In this document: positions 15,437 through 24,281 of the stretch, one piece after another
How positions within the stretch are numbered: position 1 is the stretch's first letter
Layout: each line of letters opens with the position of its first letter
Assembly: GCF_020131355.1 (NCBI RefSeq)
Contig: NZ_JAHLEL010000054.1
Span: forward strand, 248,001-312,000
Length of the DNA stretch: 64,000 bases
Origin: Pseudonocardia sp. ICBG1293
GTDB lineage: Bacteria; Actinomycetota; Actinomycetes; Mycobacteriales; Pseudonocardiaceae
Direction: 5' to 3'
Notes under the pieces: generated by a model
Told to the model about the DNA's origin: nothing
Databases searched by the model: none
The model's input: only the letters and a program-made list of their open reading frames with translations
Program-made: the position numbers and the translations under genes

Positions 15437-16450
15437 GTGACGACGATCGCCGAGGTCCCCACGTCCATGCGGTGCAGCGTGCTGCGCGCCGCCGGTGAGC
15501 TGGAGGTCCGGGAGCGTCCGGTTCCCCGTCCCGGGCCCCGGGAGGTGCTGGTGCGGGTGGCCTCGGTCGGGACCTGCGGTTCGGACGTGCACTACTTCCG
15601 GCACGGCCGGATCGGGGACTTCGTGCTGCGCGAGCCGATGGTGCTGGGTCACGAGCCGTCCGGCCGGGTCGTCGGCGTCGGCGAGGGCGTCGACCCGGGC
15701 CGGATCGGCGAGCGCGTCTCGCTGGAGCCGGGGGTGCCCTGCCGTCGCTGCCACCACTGCCACACCGGCGCCTACAACCTGTGCCCGGACATGGTGTTCT
15801 TCGCGACCCCGCCGGTCGACGGCGCGTTCGCCGAGTACGTGACGATCGCCGACGACTTCGCCCACCCCGTCCCCGAGCACGTCTCCGACGACGCCGCGGC
15901 GCTGCTCGAACCGCTCTCGGTCGCGCTGTGGGCACACCACAAGGCGCGCACCGGGGCCGGCTCGCGGGTGCTCGTCGCCGGCGCCGGACCGATCGGGCTG
16001 CTCGTCGCGCAGGTCGCCGCGGTACTCGGGGCCGCCGAGGTCGTCGTCAGCGACCCGGATCCGGCGCGCGCCGCCCTGGCCCGGACGTTCGGGGCGACCG
16101 ACGTCGTCGGGCCGGGGTCGTCCGTGTCCGGGATGGACGCGTTCGTCGACTGTTCCGGGGTGGCCGCCGCGGTGCTCGGCGGGCTGCCCGCGGGCCGGCC
16201 CGGGGGTACCGCGGTGCTGGTCGGGATGGGTGCCGACGAGATGACGCTGCCGGTGTCGGCACTGCAGTCCCGCGAGATCACCCTGACCGGCACCTTCCGC
16301 TACGCCAACACCTGGCCCACCGCGGTGCGCCTGGCCGCCTCCGGCGCGGTGGACCTGGACCGGCTGGTCACCGGACACGTCGACCTCGACCACGTGGGCG
16401 ACGCCCTGTCCCCCGACCCGTCGCAGGTCAAGGTGGTCGTGCGTCCGTGA
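15437..16450 (+). CDS. Zinc-dependent sorbitol/iditol dehydrogenase-like alcohol dehydrogenase
   Basis: A 337-residue medium-chain dehydrogenase. Catalytic zinc ligands: C47 (GTCGSDVHYF) and H72/E73 (LGHEPSG); structural-zinc cysteines follow in PCRRCHHCHTGAYNLC. The NAD-binding motif is VLVAGAGPIGLLVAQV. The GTCGSDVHY and LLEPLSVALWAHHKA motifs place it in the polyol dehydrogenase group, oxidising sugar alcohols to ketoses with NAD+. It is leaderless with the -10 at 15424. The TGA overlaps the GTG of the following kinase by 4 nt, so a polyol oxidation plus phosphorylation role is attractive but inferred. Confidence 0.82.
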   Translation: MTTIAEVPTSMRCSVLRAAGELEVRERPVPRPGPREVLVRVASVGTCGSDVHYFRHGRIGDFVLREPMVLGHEPSGRVVGVGEGVDPGRIGERVSLEPGVPCRRCHHCHTGAYNLCPDMVFFATPPVDGAFAEYVTIADDFAHPVPEHVSDDAAALLEPLSVALWAHHKARTGAGSRVLVAGAGPIGLLVAQVAAVLGAAEVVVSDPDPARAALARTFGATDVVGPGSSVSGMDAFVDCSGVAAAVLGGLPAGRPGGTAVLVGMGADEMTLPVSALQSREITLTGTFRYANTWPTAVRLAASGAVDLDRLVTGHVDLDHVGDALSPDPSQVKVVVRP

Positions 16451-17004
16451 GGATCGCCGCCGGTCCCGGGTGGGCCGACGTCGTCGCGGATCTCGTCGAC
16501 GCCGCGCCCGCCGGGCCCGCCGGGAACCGGCTGGTCACCGTCGACGGCTTCTCCGGGGCCGGGAAGTCGACCCGTGCCCGCGAGCTGGCGGCGCGGCTCG
16601 CCGCCCCGCTGCTGGAGATCGAGGACCTGTGCCCCGGCTGGGACGGCCTGGCCCGGGTCCCGGCGCTGGCCCGGCACGGGATCGGGGACCCGCTGGCGGC
16701 CGGGACGACGTTGCGCTGGACGTCCTGGGACTGGGTGCACGACCGGCCGGGACCGGAGCGCACCCGCGCACCGGCACCCGTCATCGTGCTGGAGGGGTGC
16801 GGCAGCGGCGCGGCCGGGCTCGCGCCGGTGACCGCGCTGGCGATCTGGGTGGACGTGCCCGCCGGCGAGCGGGAGCGGCGGCTGCGGGCCCGGGCGGACT
16901 GGCCGGGCTACGCCCCCTTCCGCGACGGCTGGCGCCGCGCCGAGCAGGAGCTGGCCCGGACCGGGGGCGCCCCGGAGCGGGCCGGTGTCGTGCTGCACGG
17001 GTGA
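16447..17004 (+). CDS. P-loop kinase, uridine-kinase-like
   Basis: 185 residues. Walker A is VDGFSGAGKSTRARELA near residues 31-47; EIEDLCPGWDGL follows in the acceptor region, VIVLEGCGSG takes the Walker B position, and DVPAGERERRLRARADW resembles the lid of small-molecule kinases. Length and motifs fit uridine-kinase-like or shikimate-kinase-like enzymes of actinobacteria. It is coupled to the polyol dehydrogenase by a GTGA overlap. The substrate is not identifiable. Confidence 0.75.
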   Translation: MRIAAGPGWADVVADLVDAAPAGPAGNRLVTVDGFSGAGKSTRARELAARLAAPLLEIEDLCPGWDGLARVPALARHGIGDPLAAGTTLRWTSWDWVHDRPGPERTRAPAPVIVLEGCGSGAAGLAPVTALAIWVDVPAGERERRLRARADWPGYAPFRDGWRRAEQELARTGGAPERAGVVLHG

Positions 17005-17010
17005 ACGCGG

Positions 17011-17052
17011 GCGGGGCCCGGCACCACCCCCCACGAGGGTGCCGGGCCCCGC
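17011..17052. terminator. Bidirectional terminator hairpin
   Basis: A 15-bp perfect stem: 17011-17025 pairs with 17038-17052 (GCGGGGCCCGGCACC and its complement) around a 12-nt loop. It lies between the convergent kinase and ABC permease genes. Confidence 0.75.
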
Positions 17053-17059
17053 CGCGCCG

Positions 17060-17803
17060 TCAGACCCGGGCGCGCCGGACGACGAGGTAGCCGCCGACGA
17101 CGAGCACACCCACCACCAGCGGGTAGCCGGCGAGCAGCAGCGGCACCGGCGTCCCGGTGAAGAACCGGCCGACCGCCGGCCAGGCCTGCTGCAGCGTCAC
17201 CAGCACCACGGCCAGCCCGGCGACCAGACCGACGCCGACGCCCAGCGCCCACACCCCGAGCTGGCCCCAGCGCCGGAAGACGGCCCCGGACAGCAGGAAC
17301 ACGGCGCCGACCACGAACATCGGGACCCAGTAGCAGAGCACCGTCAGCACGACGTTCTGCCCCGACAGGAACCCCACCGCGAAGAACTGCATCCCGACGC
17401 CCCAGCCGCCGGTCGCCCGCTCGATCCCCAGCAGCACGGTCAGCAGCACCGAGTGCAGCAGGGTCTCGACGGCGAGCAGGGACAGCACCCCGGTGTAGAA
17501 GTGCCGCCGGGTGATGCCCAGGCTCAGCGCGAACGGCATCACCTGCGTCATCGTGACCAGGTACTGCGTCCCGACGATGAAGAACATCGCGGCGAGGGCG
17601 CCGGTGACCCCGCCGTCGGGGGAGCCGGTCCCGGCCTGCACGGCCCAGAAGACGGCCAGGTTGATCGCGAAGATGGCGGCCAGGATGACCCAGGGCATGC
17701 CGACCCGGTTGCGGGAGTCGACGAGGTTCATCCGGAGCACCGCGGCCAGCCTGCTCCCGGTGGTCACGGGACGATCGGCCTCGGCGACGGCAGCGGCGGT
17801 CAT
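17060..17803 (-). CDS. ABC-2 type permease
   Basis: A 247-residue membrane protein with six hydrophobic segments (for example WVILAAIFAINLAVFWAV, MFFIVGTQYLVTMTQVMPFA and QLGVWALGVGVGLVAGLAVV). It is the last gene of a three-gene operon: GntR regulator, ATPase, permease, each overlapping the next by ATGA. The arrangement matches YtrABC-type exporters that respond to cell-wall antibiotics. The substrate is unknown. Confidence 0.78.
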   Translation of the reverse strand: MTAAAVAEADRPVTTGSRLAAVLRMNLVDSRNRVGMPWVILAAIFAINLAVFWAVQAGTGSPDGGVTGALAAMFFIVGTQYLVTMTQVMPFALSLGITRRHFYTGVLSLLAVETLLHSVLLTVLLGIERATGGWGVGMQFFAVGFLSGQNVVLTVLCYWVPMFVVGAVFLLSGAVFRRWGQLGVWALGVGVGLVAGLAVVLVTLQQAWPAVGRFFTGTPVPLLLAGYPLVVGVLVVGGYLVVRRARV

Positions 17804-18693
17804 GACAGGACCTTCCGGTCGGAGCGGGCGGCGGCGTTCTGCTGGGTGGTGCGCACGACGAGCTGCTGCAGCGAGACAGGCTCGAACTGCAGCTCCGGCA
17901 GCGCGGGCTCGGACGCGGCGCCGGACAGCGTGACCCGCAGGAACCCGCCCATCCGCTCGCGGTGCAGCTCGACGTGACCGCGGGCGAACCGCTCGACGGC
18001 CTCGGCCGGGCCGGTCACGGTCACGGCGCTCCCCCGCAGGTCGTCGGCGTCGGAGTCGATCAGCACGCGTCCGCCGTCGATCAGGACGACGTGCTCGATC
18101 AGGTCGGACACCTCGTCGATGAGGTGCGTGGACAGCACCACCGTGCGCGGGTGCTCGGCGTAGTCGGCGAGCAGGCGGTCGTAGAACAGCTGTCGGGCGA
18201 CGGCGTCGAGACCGAGGTAGGGCTCGTCGAAGAAGGTCAGCGGGGCCCGCGACGCGAGCCCGATCACGACGCCGACGGCCGAGACCTGTCCGCGGGAGAG
18301 CTTCTTGGCCCGCCGGGCGGGCGGGAGCCCGAACTCGCCGACCAGCTGGTCGGCGAACGCCTGGTCCCAGTGCGGGTACACGGTCGCGGCGGCGCGCAGC
18401 GCGTGCCCGACGGTGTAGGAGTCCGGGTACTTCAGCGACTCGCGGATGAAGCAGGTGCGGGCGAGCACCGGCGCGTTCTCGTAGGGCTGCTCGCCGAAGA
18501 TCTCGGCACGCCCGGAGGACGCGAGGTTCTGCGCGGTCAGGATCTGCATCGCGGTGGTCTTGCCGGCGCCGTTGCGGCCGAGCAGCCCGTGGATGCGGTT
18601 CTCCTCCAGCGCGAACGTCACGTCGTCGAGCGCGGTCACGTCGCTGCCGTAGCGCTTCGTGACGCCGTGCATGGCGATCACGTTCGTGCTCAT
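17800..18693 (-). CDS. ABC transporter ATP-binding protein (YtrB-like)
   Basis: 297 residues. Walker A GLLGRNGAGKTTAMQIL near residue 37-50; the signature is LSRGQVSAVGV, a variant of LSGGQ; Walker B APLTFFDEPYLGLD; H-loop VVLSTHLIDE. The C-terminal 70 residues form an accessory domain. The 4-nt ATGA overlaps on both sides tie it to the GntR regulator and the permease. Confidence 0.88.
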   Translation of the reverse strand: MSTNVIAMHGVTKRYGSDVTALDDVTFALEENRIHGLLGRNGAGKTTAMQILTAQNLASSGRAEIFGEQPYENAPVLARTCFIRESLKYPDSYTVGHALRAAATVYPHWDQAFADQLVGEFGLPPARRAKKLSRGQVSAVGVVIGLASRAPLTFFDEPYLGLDAVARQLFYDRLLADYAEHPRTVVLSTHLIDEVSDLIEHVVLIDGGRVLIDSDADDLRGSAVTVTGPAEAVERFARGHVELHRERMGGFLRVTLSGAASEPALPELQFEPVSLQQLVVRTTQQNAAARSDRKVLS

Positions 18694-19052
18694 CGGTCGT
18701 CCCCCCAGACGTCGATCATCTTCTTGAGCTGCTCCGGGTCGATCCCGAGCTTGCGGGCCTCGGTGACCAGCGGAGCGATGTACTGCCGGGCGAAGTCCTC
18801 GCGTCGGCTCTCCAGCAGCCGCGACCGTGCCCCCTCGGCGACGAACATGCCGATCCCCCGTCTCTTGTAGAGCACGCCCTGCGCGACGAGCTGGTTGAGA
18901 CCCTTCGCCGCCGTCGCCGGGTTGATCCGGTGGAACGCGGCGAGCTCGTTGCTGGACGGCACCTGGGTCTCCTCCGGGTAGGTCCCGTCCACCACGGCGG
19001 ACGCGATGTCCTCCGCGATCTGCGCGAACAGCGGGCGGCCGTCGTCCCTCAC
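18690..19052 (-). CDS. GntR-family regulator, YtrA subfamily
   Basis: 120 residues: a GntR winged helix (PLFAQIAEDIASAVVDGTYP, then PATAAKGLNQLVAQGVLYKRRGIGMFV) followed by only about 45 residues of helical dimerisation tail, the short architecture of YtrA. The GTG start reads VRDDGRPLF. YtrA proteins repress the ABC operon they head, and are relieved by cell-envelope antibiotics. The symmetric site at 19083-19107 upstream is the likely operator. Confidence 0.85.
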   Translation of the reverse strand: MRDDGRPLFAQIAEDIASAVVDGTYPEETQVPSSNELAAFHRINPATAAKGLNQLVAQGVLYKRRGIGMFVAEGARSRLLESRREDFARQYIAPLVTEARKLGIDPEQLKKMIDVWGDDR

Positions 19053-19082
19053 GGCGGCCGCCCGCTGCCGTAGTGCAGTGGT

Positions 19083-19107
19083 TCATTACTCATGTAACTA
19101 ACCATAG
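19083..19107 (-). promoter_or_regulatory. Candidate operator upstream of the YtrA-type operon
   Basis: An AT-rich island in high-GC surroundings. On the minus strand GTTAC-ATGA-GTAAT gives a dyad around an ATGA centre, flanked by further AGTT/GAAC bases. It lies about 35 nt upstream of the gntR start, suitable for autorepression. Confidence 0.4.
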
Positions 19108-19171
19108 AACCGGACCGGCCGGATGTCCATCGGGATTGTTATTCCATCTCCGCTTATATAACTTGTGCGTC

Positions 19172-19498
19172 ATGGAGGCGTTCGACGTCCTGGGCGACCC
19201 CGTCCGGCGCCGCATCCTGGAGCTGCTGGTCGAGGGCGAGTGCCCGGCCGGCCGGGTGACCGCGGTCGTCCGGGCCGAGTTCGGGATCTCGCAGCCGGCC
19301 GTCTCGCGGCAGCTGCGCGTGCTGCGCGAGAACGGTTTCGCCACCGTCCGCGCACAGGGCACCCGCAGGCTCTACGCCGTCGACCCGGCCGGCCCCGCGG
19401 CCGCCGAGCAGTGGCTCGCGGGCCTGCGCCGGTTCTGGCCACAGCGGCTCGACGCACTGGGCACCGAGCTGACCCGTGGATCGAGGGAGGACCGATGA
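19172..19498 (+). CDS. ArsR-family regulator
   Basis: 108 residues of winged helix: AFDVLGDPVRRRILELLVEGE, then FGISQPAVSRQLRVLRENGF as the recognition helix, and TVRAQGTRRLYAVD as the wing. There are no paired cysteines for metal sensing, so it is of the SdpR-like/activator-type class found next to SRPBCC proteins. The ATG follows TATAAC by 9 nt with no Shine-Dalgarno sequence, so it is probably leaderless or nearly so. It overlaps the SRPBCC gene by ATGA and probably controls it. Confidence 0.85.
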   Translation: MEAFDVLGDPVRRRILELLVEGECPAGRVTAVVRAEFGISQPAVSRQLRVLRENGFATVRAQGTRRLYAVDPAGPAAAEQWLAGLRRFWPQRLDALGTELTRGSREDR

Positions 19499-19998
19499 GC
19501 GACCACTCCGCACGCACCGGCGAGGTGCACCACGAACCGGGCGGACCGACCGTGCTGCGGTTCCGCCGGGTACACCCCGAGCCGGTCGAGGACGTGTGGT
19601 CCGCCGTCACCGACCCCGATCGCTGCGCCCGGTGGTTCGGCCGGTGGTCCGGCGACGCCCGCCCCGGGGGGACCGTCGCGCTCGAGATGACCGCCGAGGA
19701 GGACGCCGGCGGGCCACCGTCGCAGGTGCTGATCTCCGAGTGCGACCCGCCGCACCGTCTCGCCGTCGCGATCCGCGACGGCGACGGGGAGCCCTGGGAG
19801 CTGACCCTGACCCTCGCGCCCGAGGGCACCGGCACGGTGCTCGTCCTGCCGCACGTCCTGCCCGCGGGCCTGTCCCCGGCCGACGCCGGACCGGGCTGGC
19901 ACTGGTACCTCGACCGGCTCGCCGCCTCCCTCGCCGGCACCCCGATGCCGGACTGGGAGCGGACACTCACGGCGACCGTCGACCACTACCGCGCGTGA
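19495..19998 (+). CDS. SRPBCC/AHSA1-type ligand-binding protein
   Basis: 167 residues of START-like fold: FRRVHPEPVEDVWSAVTDPDRCARWFG opens the domain, PHRLAVAIRDGDGEPWELTLTL lies in the middle, and GWHWYLDRLAASL is the long C-terminal helix lining the cavity. ArsR plus SRPBCC pairs are common in actinobacteria; ligands are rarely known. GAGGGAGG precedes the ATG, which overlaps the arsR stop. Confidence 0.8.
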   Translation: MSDHSARTGEVHHEPGGPTVLRFRRVHPEPVEDVWSAVTDPDRCARWFGRWSGDARPGGTVALEMTAEEDAGGPPSQVLISECDPPHRLAVAIRDGDGEPWELTLTLAPEGTGTVLVLPHVLPAGLSPADAGPGWHWYLDRLAASLAGTPMPDWERTLTATVDHYRA

Positions 19999-20027
19999 TG
20001 TCGGTGCGGACCGAAACGTCGTGGGCC

Positions 20028-20033
20028 TAGCGT
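20028..20033 (+). promoter_or_regulatory. -10 element of a leaderless promoter
   Basis: TAGCGT, 7 nt before the GTG at 20041. Confidence 0.5.
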
Positions 20034-20040
20034 CGTCGCC

Positions 20041-20979
20041 GTGACGGGATCGGGGACGCGGGTCGCGCTGGCGGCCGGGGTGACGGTGGTGGCGTGGGCG
20101 TCGGCGTTCGTGGCGATCCGGGCGGTGGGCCCGGCGTTCGGCGCCGGGGGGCTCGCGCTCGGACGGCTGCTCGTCGGCGGCCTGGCGCTCACGCTCGCGG
20201 TACTGCTGAGCCGCTCGTGGGTGCGGCCGACCGGGCGCGAGTGGCTGCTGATGACGCTGTGCGGGGTGAGCTGGTTCGCCGTCTACAACGTCGCCCTCAA
20301 CGCGGCCGAGGAACGCCTCGACGCCGGGACCGCGGCCATGCTGGTCAACGTCGGTCCGATCCTGATCGCCCTGTCGGCCGGGGTGGTGCTGCGCGAGGGG
20401 TTCCCGCGCCCGTTGCTGGCCGGGGCGGGGATCGGGTTCGCCGGTGCGGTGCTGATCGGGTTCGCGACCTCCGGCGGCGGCCCGGACGGAGCACGGGGAC
20501 CGGCCGGGGCGCTGCTGTGCCTGCTCGCCGCGGCGACCTGGACCGTCGGCGTGCTCACCCAGAAGCCGGTGCTCCGGCGCCTGCCCGCCCTGCAGGTCAC
20601 CCAGGTCTCGTGCCTGGTCGGTGCGGTCGCGACGCTGCCCTGGGCACCGGACCTGCTCACCGCCACCGGCGCGGCGTCCTGGCCGGAGATCGCGGGGATG
20701 GTGTATCTGGGCCTGGTGCCCACCGCGCTCGCGTTCGGGACCTGGGCCTACGCGCTGTCCCGCACCGACGCCGGCCGCCTCGGCGTCACCACCTACCTGG
20801 TCCCGACCCTGGTGGTGCTGCTGGCCTGGCCGGTCCTGGGCGAGCTGCCGCCGCCGCTCGCGCTGCTCGGCGGCGCGCTGGCGCTGGCCGGGGTCGCGCT
20901 GTCGCGCCGGGGCGGCCGGACGGCCCCGGCACCGGCCGCGGTCGCCGGTCCGGCGCCGGGACCGGGGACACCGTCGTGA
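20041..20979 (+). CDS. EamA/DMT-family exporter (RhaT-like)
   Basis: 312 residues with ten hydrophobic segments in two EamA repeats: the first from VALAAGVTVVAWASAFVAIRAV with the LGRLLVGGLALTL helix, the second from LLCLLAAATWTVGVLTQKPVL through TAWAYALSRTDAG-like motifs (GTWAYALSRTDAGRLGVTTYLVP). DMT exporters expel amino acids, purines or drugs. The stop overlaps the GTG of the following ArsR-like regulator (GTGA), so regulator and exporter are one unit. Confidence 0.85.
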   Translation: MTGSGTRVALAAGVTVVAWASAFVAIRAVGPAFGAGGLALGRLLVGGLALTLAVLLSRSWVRPTGREWLLMTLCGVSWFAVYNVALNAAEERLDAGTAAMLVNVGPILIALSAGVVLREGFPRPLLAGAGIGFAGAVLIGFATSGGGPDGARGPAGALLCLLAAATWTVGVLTQKPVLRRLPALQVTQVSCLVGAVATLPWAPDLLTATGAASWPEIAGMVYLGLVPTALAFGTWAYALSRTDAGRLGVTTYLVPTLVVLLAWPVLGELPPPLALLGGALALAGVALSRRGGRTAPAPAAVAGPAPGPGTPS

Positions 20980-21671
20980 CCGTCGGTCCGGTCGACCCGT
21001 CCGCGCTGGCGGCCAGGGCCGCACTGCTCGCCGACCGGACCCGCGCCACGTTCTGCCTGGCGCTGCTCGACGGACGGGCGTGGACCGCGGGCGAGCTGGC
21101 CCGGCACGCGGGTGTCGCCCCGTCGACGGCGACCGCGCAGCTCGACCGGCTCGTCGCGGCCGGTCTGCTGGTCACCGGGCGGCAGGGCCGGCACCGGTAC
21201 CTCCGCCTGGCCGGACCGGAGGTGGCACGGACGGTGGAGACCCTGGCCTGCGGGACCGCCCCCGCACCGGTACCACCGTCGTTGCGGGCCTCGCGGGCCG
21301 CGGCCCGGCTGGCCGGGGCCCGGACCTGCTACGACCACCTCGCCGGGACGTTCGGGGTCGCCCTGTTCGACGGGCTGGTCGCCGACGGGCTGCTGGCCGT
21401 CGAGCACGGACTCGCGCTCACCCCGGCCGGGCGGGACTGGTTCACCGGGCTCGTGGGGGACCTGCCGCGTCGCGGCCGGCCGGTCGTCCGGGCCTGCCTG
21501 GACTGGACCGAGCGCCGACACCACCTCGCCGGGGCGGCCGGGGCGGCGCTGTGCCGGACGCTGTTCGACCGGGGCTGGGTCGAACGGGGCCCCGACCACC
21601 GCTCGGTCCGGCTGACCGGCGACGGCCGCCGCGCGCTCCCGACCCTGCTGACCGTGGCCCTCCCGGCCTGA
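20976..21671 (+). CDS. ArsR-type HTH regulator with long C-terminal domain
   Basis: 231 residues. The N-terminal winged helix is clear (ALLADRTRATFCLALLDGRAWT, then HAGVAPSTATAQLDRLVAAGLL, then RQGRHRYLRL). Residues 95-231 form a second domain with LAGARTCYDHLAGTFGVALFDGL, a C-terminal region seen in a common actinobacterial ArsR class; Cys and His there (ARTCYDH, WTERRHHLAG) could bind a ligand or metal. It is coupled to the EamA exporter by a 4-nt overlap and probably regulates it. Confidence 0.78.
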   Translation: MTVGPVDPSALAARAALLADRTRATFCLALLDGRAWTAGELARHAGVAPSTATAQLDRLVAAGLLVTGRQGRHRYLRLAGPEVARTVETLACGTAPAPVPPSLRASRAAARLAGARTCYDHLAGTFGVALFDGLVADGLLAVEHGLALTPAGRDWFTGLVGDLPRRGRPVVRACLDWTERRHHLAGAAGAALCRTLFDRGWVERGPDHRSVRLTGDGRRALPTLLTVALPA

Positions 21672-21833
21672 CCACCGGCCGGGACGTCGGTGCGGCCGGA
21701 CCTCCGCGACCCGCCGACCGCCACCACGGCCGGGCCGTCACACCGTGTGTGGCCCTGCGGTCTCCCGCGCCGGCCCGGGGGCGAGAGCGACGCTCCGTCC
21801 GGAGTCCCCTGTCCACGTCCGCGACCACTGATC

Positions 21834-21839
21834 TACGCT
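21834..21839 (+). promoter_or_regulatory. -10 element of a leaderless promoter
   Basis: TACGCT, 7 nt before the GTG at 21847. Confidence 0.45.
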
Positions 21840-21846
21840 GCGGCCC

Positions 21847-22533
21847 GTGAACGCCTCCCGCACCGCACGCGAGCGGGCCCGGGCCGAGCTCGTCGCCGAG
21901 ATCACCGCCGCCGCCCGCAGGCAGCTGGCCGAGACCGGCGCCGCGGCGCTGTCCATGCGCGCGGTGTCCCGGGAGATCGGGATGGTGTCCTCGGCGCTGC
22001 ACCGCTACTTCCCGACCCGCGACGACCTGCTGACCGCCCTGATCGTGCAGAGCTACGACGCCCTCGCCGACGCGGTGCACGACGCCGACCCGGGGACCTC
22101 CCCCGATGCCCGCTGGCGGGCCATCGCGCACGCCGTGCGGGACTGGGCGCTGGCCCACCCCCACGAGTACGCGCTCGTCTACGGTTCGCCGGTGCCCGGC
22201 TACCGCGCGCCCGCCGACACGGTGCCCGCCGCCGTCCGCGTGCTGGCCCCGCTCGCGCGGACGCTGGTCGCCGCGCACGCCGCGGGTGCCCTCGCCGCCG
22301 CCCCGGATCCGGACGGACCACTCGCCGGCGACGCCGCGCGGGTCGCCGCCGCGATGGGCGCCGAGGAGGTGCCCGGCGGCGCGCTGCTCGCGGCGATGAC
22401 CGCGTGGACGGGCCTGTTCGGGCACGTGTCGTTCGAGCTGTTCGGGCAGTTCGAGAACGCCGTCGAGCACCGGGACGCGATGTTCGCGCTCGTCGTCGAC
22501 CGCCTTGGGGCCGTGGCCGGGCTCGTCCGCTGA
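21847..22533 (+). CDS. TetR-family regulator
   Basis: 228 residues. N-terminal HTH: LVAEITAAARRQLAETGAAALSMRAVSREIGMVSSALHRYFPTRDDLLTALI spans residues about 12-64. The C-terminal all-helical ligand domain (TetR_C, WHG-like, containing WALAHPHEYALVYGSPVPGY) is typical of a large actinobacterial subgroup. It is leaderless. The neighbouring ABC genes are convergent, so the target is not obvious. Confidence 0.88.
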   Translation: MNASRTARERARAELVAEITAAARRQLAETGAAALSMRAVSREIGMVSSALHRYFPTRDDLLTALIVQSYDALADAVHDADPGTSPDARWRAIAHAVRDWALAHPHEYALVYGSPVPGYRAPADTVPAAVRVLAPLARTLVAAHAAGALAAAPDPDGPLAGDAARVAAAMGAEEVPGGALLAAMTAWTGLFGHVSFELFGQFENAVEHRDAMFALVVDRLGAVAGLVR

Positions 22534-22540
22534 GCCCGGG

Positions 22541-23260
22541 TCAGGAACGCGGACGCAGCCGCTCCACGAGCCCGCCGAGCCGCTGCCCCGCCCCGCGCAG
22601 GCCGCCCTGCTCCACCCGCGCGACCACGGTCACCGCGACCAGGGCCACCAGCACCGCGACCACGAGGTCGCCCAGCGGCCCGACACCCGGCCGTCCGCTG
22701 CCCAGCGCGGCCGCGGCCGTCCCCACCGGCGGCAGCCAGGACTGGGTCCCGGTCACCACGAGCACGACGAGCGCCCCCATCAAGGCGACCCCCTCGCTGC
22801 GGAACACCGGCCGGGAGAAGACCGACCCCACCGCGGCGCCGGTGATCCCGCAGGCCAGGTGGGCCAGCAGACCGTCGAACAGGCTCCCGGTCGTCGCCGT
22901 GCCCCAGGCCGCGACGACCCCCCACACCACCGCGAGTAGGCCGAGCAGGGCCACACCCGCCGTCGCGGCGAGCAGCACCCCTGCCGCGAGCGGCCACGGC
23001 CCGCCCGCGGCGGCCAGGGTCACGGTGCGGGCGTCCTCGTCCTCGGACTCGGCGAGGGCGTGGGCGAGCCAGGCCCCGACCGGGTAGAGCAGCAGCGCGC
23101 TGGCCGCCCACGGCTCGGGCAGCGGACCGGGGGCGCCACCGAACAGGACGGCGAGCACCCCGGCGTAGAGCACGGCCGGTGCGACGAACTTCTCGGTCCG
23201 CCCGACGTCCTCCCCGAGCAGCATCGCCACCGCCGCGGCGGCCCGCAGCCTGCGCTTCAC
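22541..23260 (-). CDS. Membrane component of an ABC system
   Basis: 239 residues, mostly hydrophobic helices (APAVLYAGVLAVLFGGAPG, AAGVLLAATAGVALLGLLAVVWGVVAAW, ALMGALVVLVVTGTQSWL, GDLVVAVLVALVAVTVVARV). The GTG at 23260 overlaps the stop of the ATPase gene, so it is its likely permease partner. The family is not recognised beyond that. Confidence 0.65.
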   Translation of the reverse strand: MKRRLRAAAAVAMLLGEDVGRTEKFVAPAVLYAGVLAVLFGGAPGPLPEPWAASALLLYPVGAWLAHALAESEDEDARTVTLAAAGGPWPLAAGVLLAATAGVALLGLLAVVWGVVAAWGTATTGSLFDGLLAHLACGITGAAVGSVFSRPVFRSEGVALMGALVVLVVTGTQSWLPPVGTAAAALGSGRPGVGPLGDLVVAVLVALVAVTVVARVEQGGLRGAGQRLGGLVERLRPRS

Positions 23261-24117
23261 CGGCCCGCCTCCGGTCCGGCGGGACGGATCGGGCGCACCG
23301 AGCGGACCGCGCAGCCCGCGGCCAGGGCGGCGGCCAGCCAGGCGTCGCTGTCCGGGGCCGGGACCCGGACGGTGAACCGGCCCGGGGCGGCCCCCTCCAC
23401 GCGGGCCGGTGGCAACACCCGTTCCAGCAGCGGCCGCGGGTCGCCCGCGCAGGCCATGTCCAGGCGCATCATCGCCCCGGCGGGCGGCGCGGTCGGCAGC
23501 GGCACCGAGTCCGGGTCGGAGACGGCGGCGACCCGGCCCTCGCGCAGCCGGTGCAGCCGGGCGCCGGGCAGGCCGGCCGCGGTGCCGGTGTGGTCGGTGA
23601 CCAGCGTGGGCGCGGTGCGCTCGGCGAGCAGCCGGGTCAGGGCGTCGGCGGCGTCGTCGTCCAGGCCGTTCCACGGCTCGTCGAGGACGAGCAGGCCGGG
23701 CTCGCAGGCCAGCGCCTGCGCCAGCCCGATCTTGCGCGCGTTGCCGGTCGACAGCTCGGCCATCGCCCCGTCGTCGTCGCCGTCGTAGCCGAGTACCTCG
23801 AGCAGCGCATCGGCGCGGTCCGCGGCGTCGTCGACGTCGACGCCGTGCACCCGGGCCACGTGGTCGAGCCAGCGCCGTGGCGGGAGCTTGCGCGCGGCCG
23901 GGAAGCGGTCCGGCAGGTACCCGACGGGTGCGGGACGGTCGAGCACCTCACCGGCGCTCGGGGTGAGCACGCCCGCGGCGACCCGCAGCAGCGTGGACTT
24001 CCCGGCACCGTTGCCGCCCCGGACCACGGTGGGCACGACCGGGTCGACGTCGAGGTCCGCGCCGCGGAGGGCGACGGCGCCGGAGTCGTAGGCGTGGTGG
24101 ATCCCGACGAGGCGCAC
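23257..24117 (-). CDS. ABC transporter ATP-binding protein
   Basis: 286 residues. Walker A VVRGGNGAGKSTLLRVAAG; signature LSTGNARKIGLAQAL, a variant of LSGGQ; Walker B GLLVLDEPWNGLD; H-loop region LVTDHTG. The last 90 residues form a C-terminal accessory region. I start at GTG 24117 because GGAGG lies 7 nt upstream; the frame is open further. It is coupled to the membrane protein downstream. Substrate unknown. Confidence 0.85.
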   Translation of the reverse strand: MRLVGIHHAYDSGAVALRGADLDVDPVVPTVVRGGNGAGKSTLLRVAAGVLTPSAGEVLDRPAPVGYLPDRFPAARKLPPRRWLDHVARVHGVDVDDAADRADALLEVLGYDGDDDGAMAELSTGNARKIGLAQALACEPGLLVLDEPWNGLDDDAADALTRLLAERTAPTLVTDHTGTAAGLPGARLHRLREGRVAAVSDPDSVPLPTAPPAGAMMRLDMACAGDPRPLLERVLPPARVEGAAPGRFTVRVPAPDSDAWLAAALAAGCAVRSVRPIRPAGPEAGR

Positions 24118-24281
24118 CGGACCACCTCCACGCTCGTCACCGCTGTTGGTGCCGATCAGGTTCGCACAGCGCCACGCCCGGGTGTCCCGGTGGCCGGGCG
24201 GTGGCACGCACCGTGGTGGAGCCGGTACGCAGGGCGTCCGTGATCACCCGCCCGGCGCAGGGCGCGGTCGAACGGGCGCGT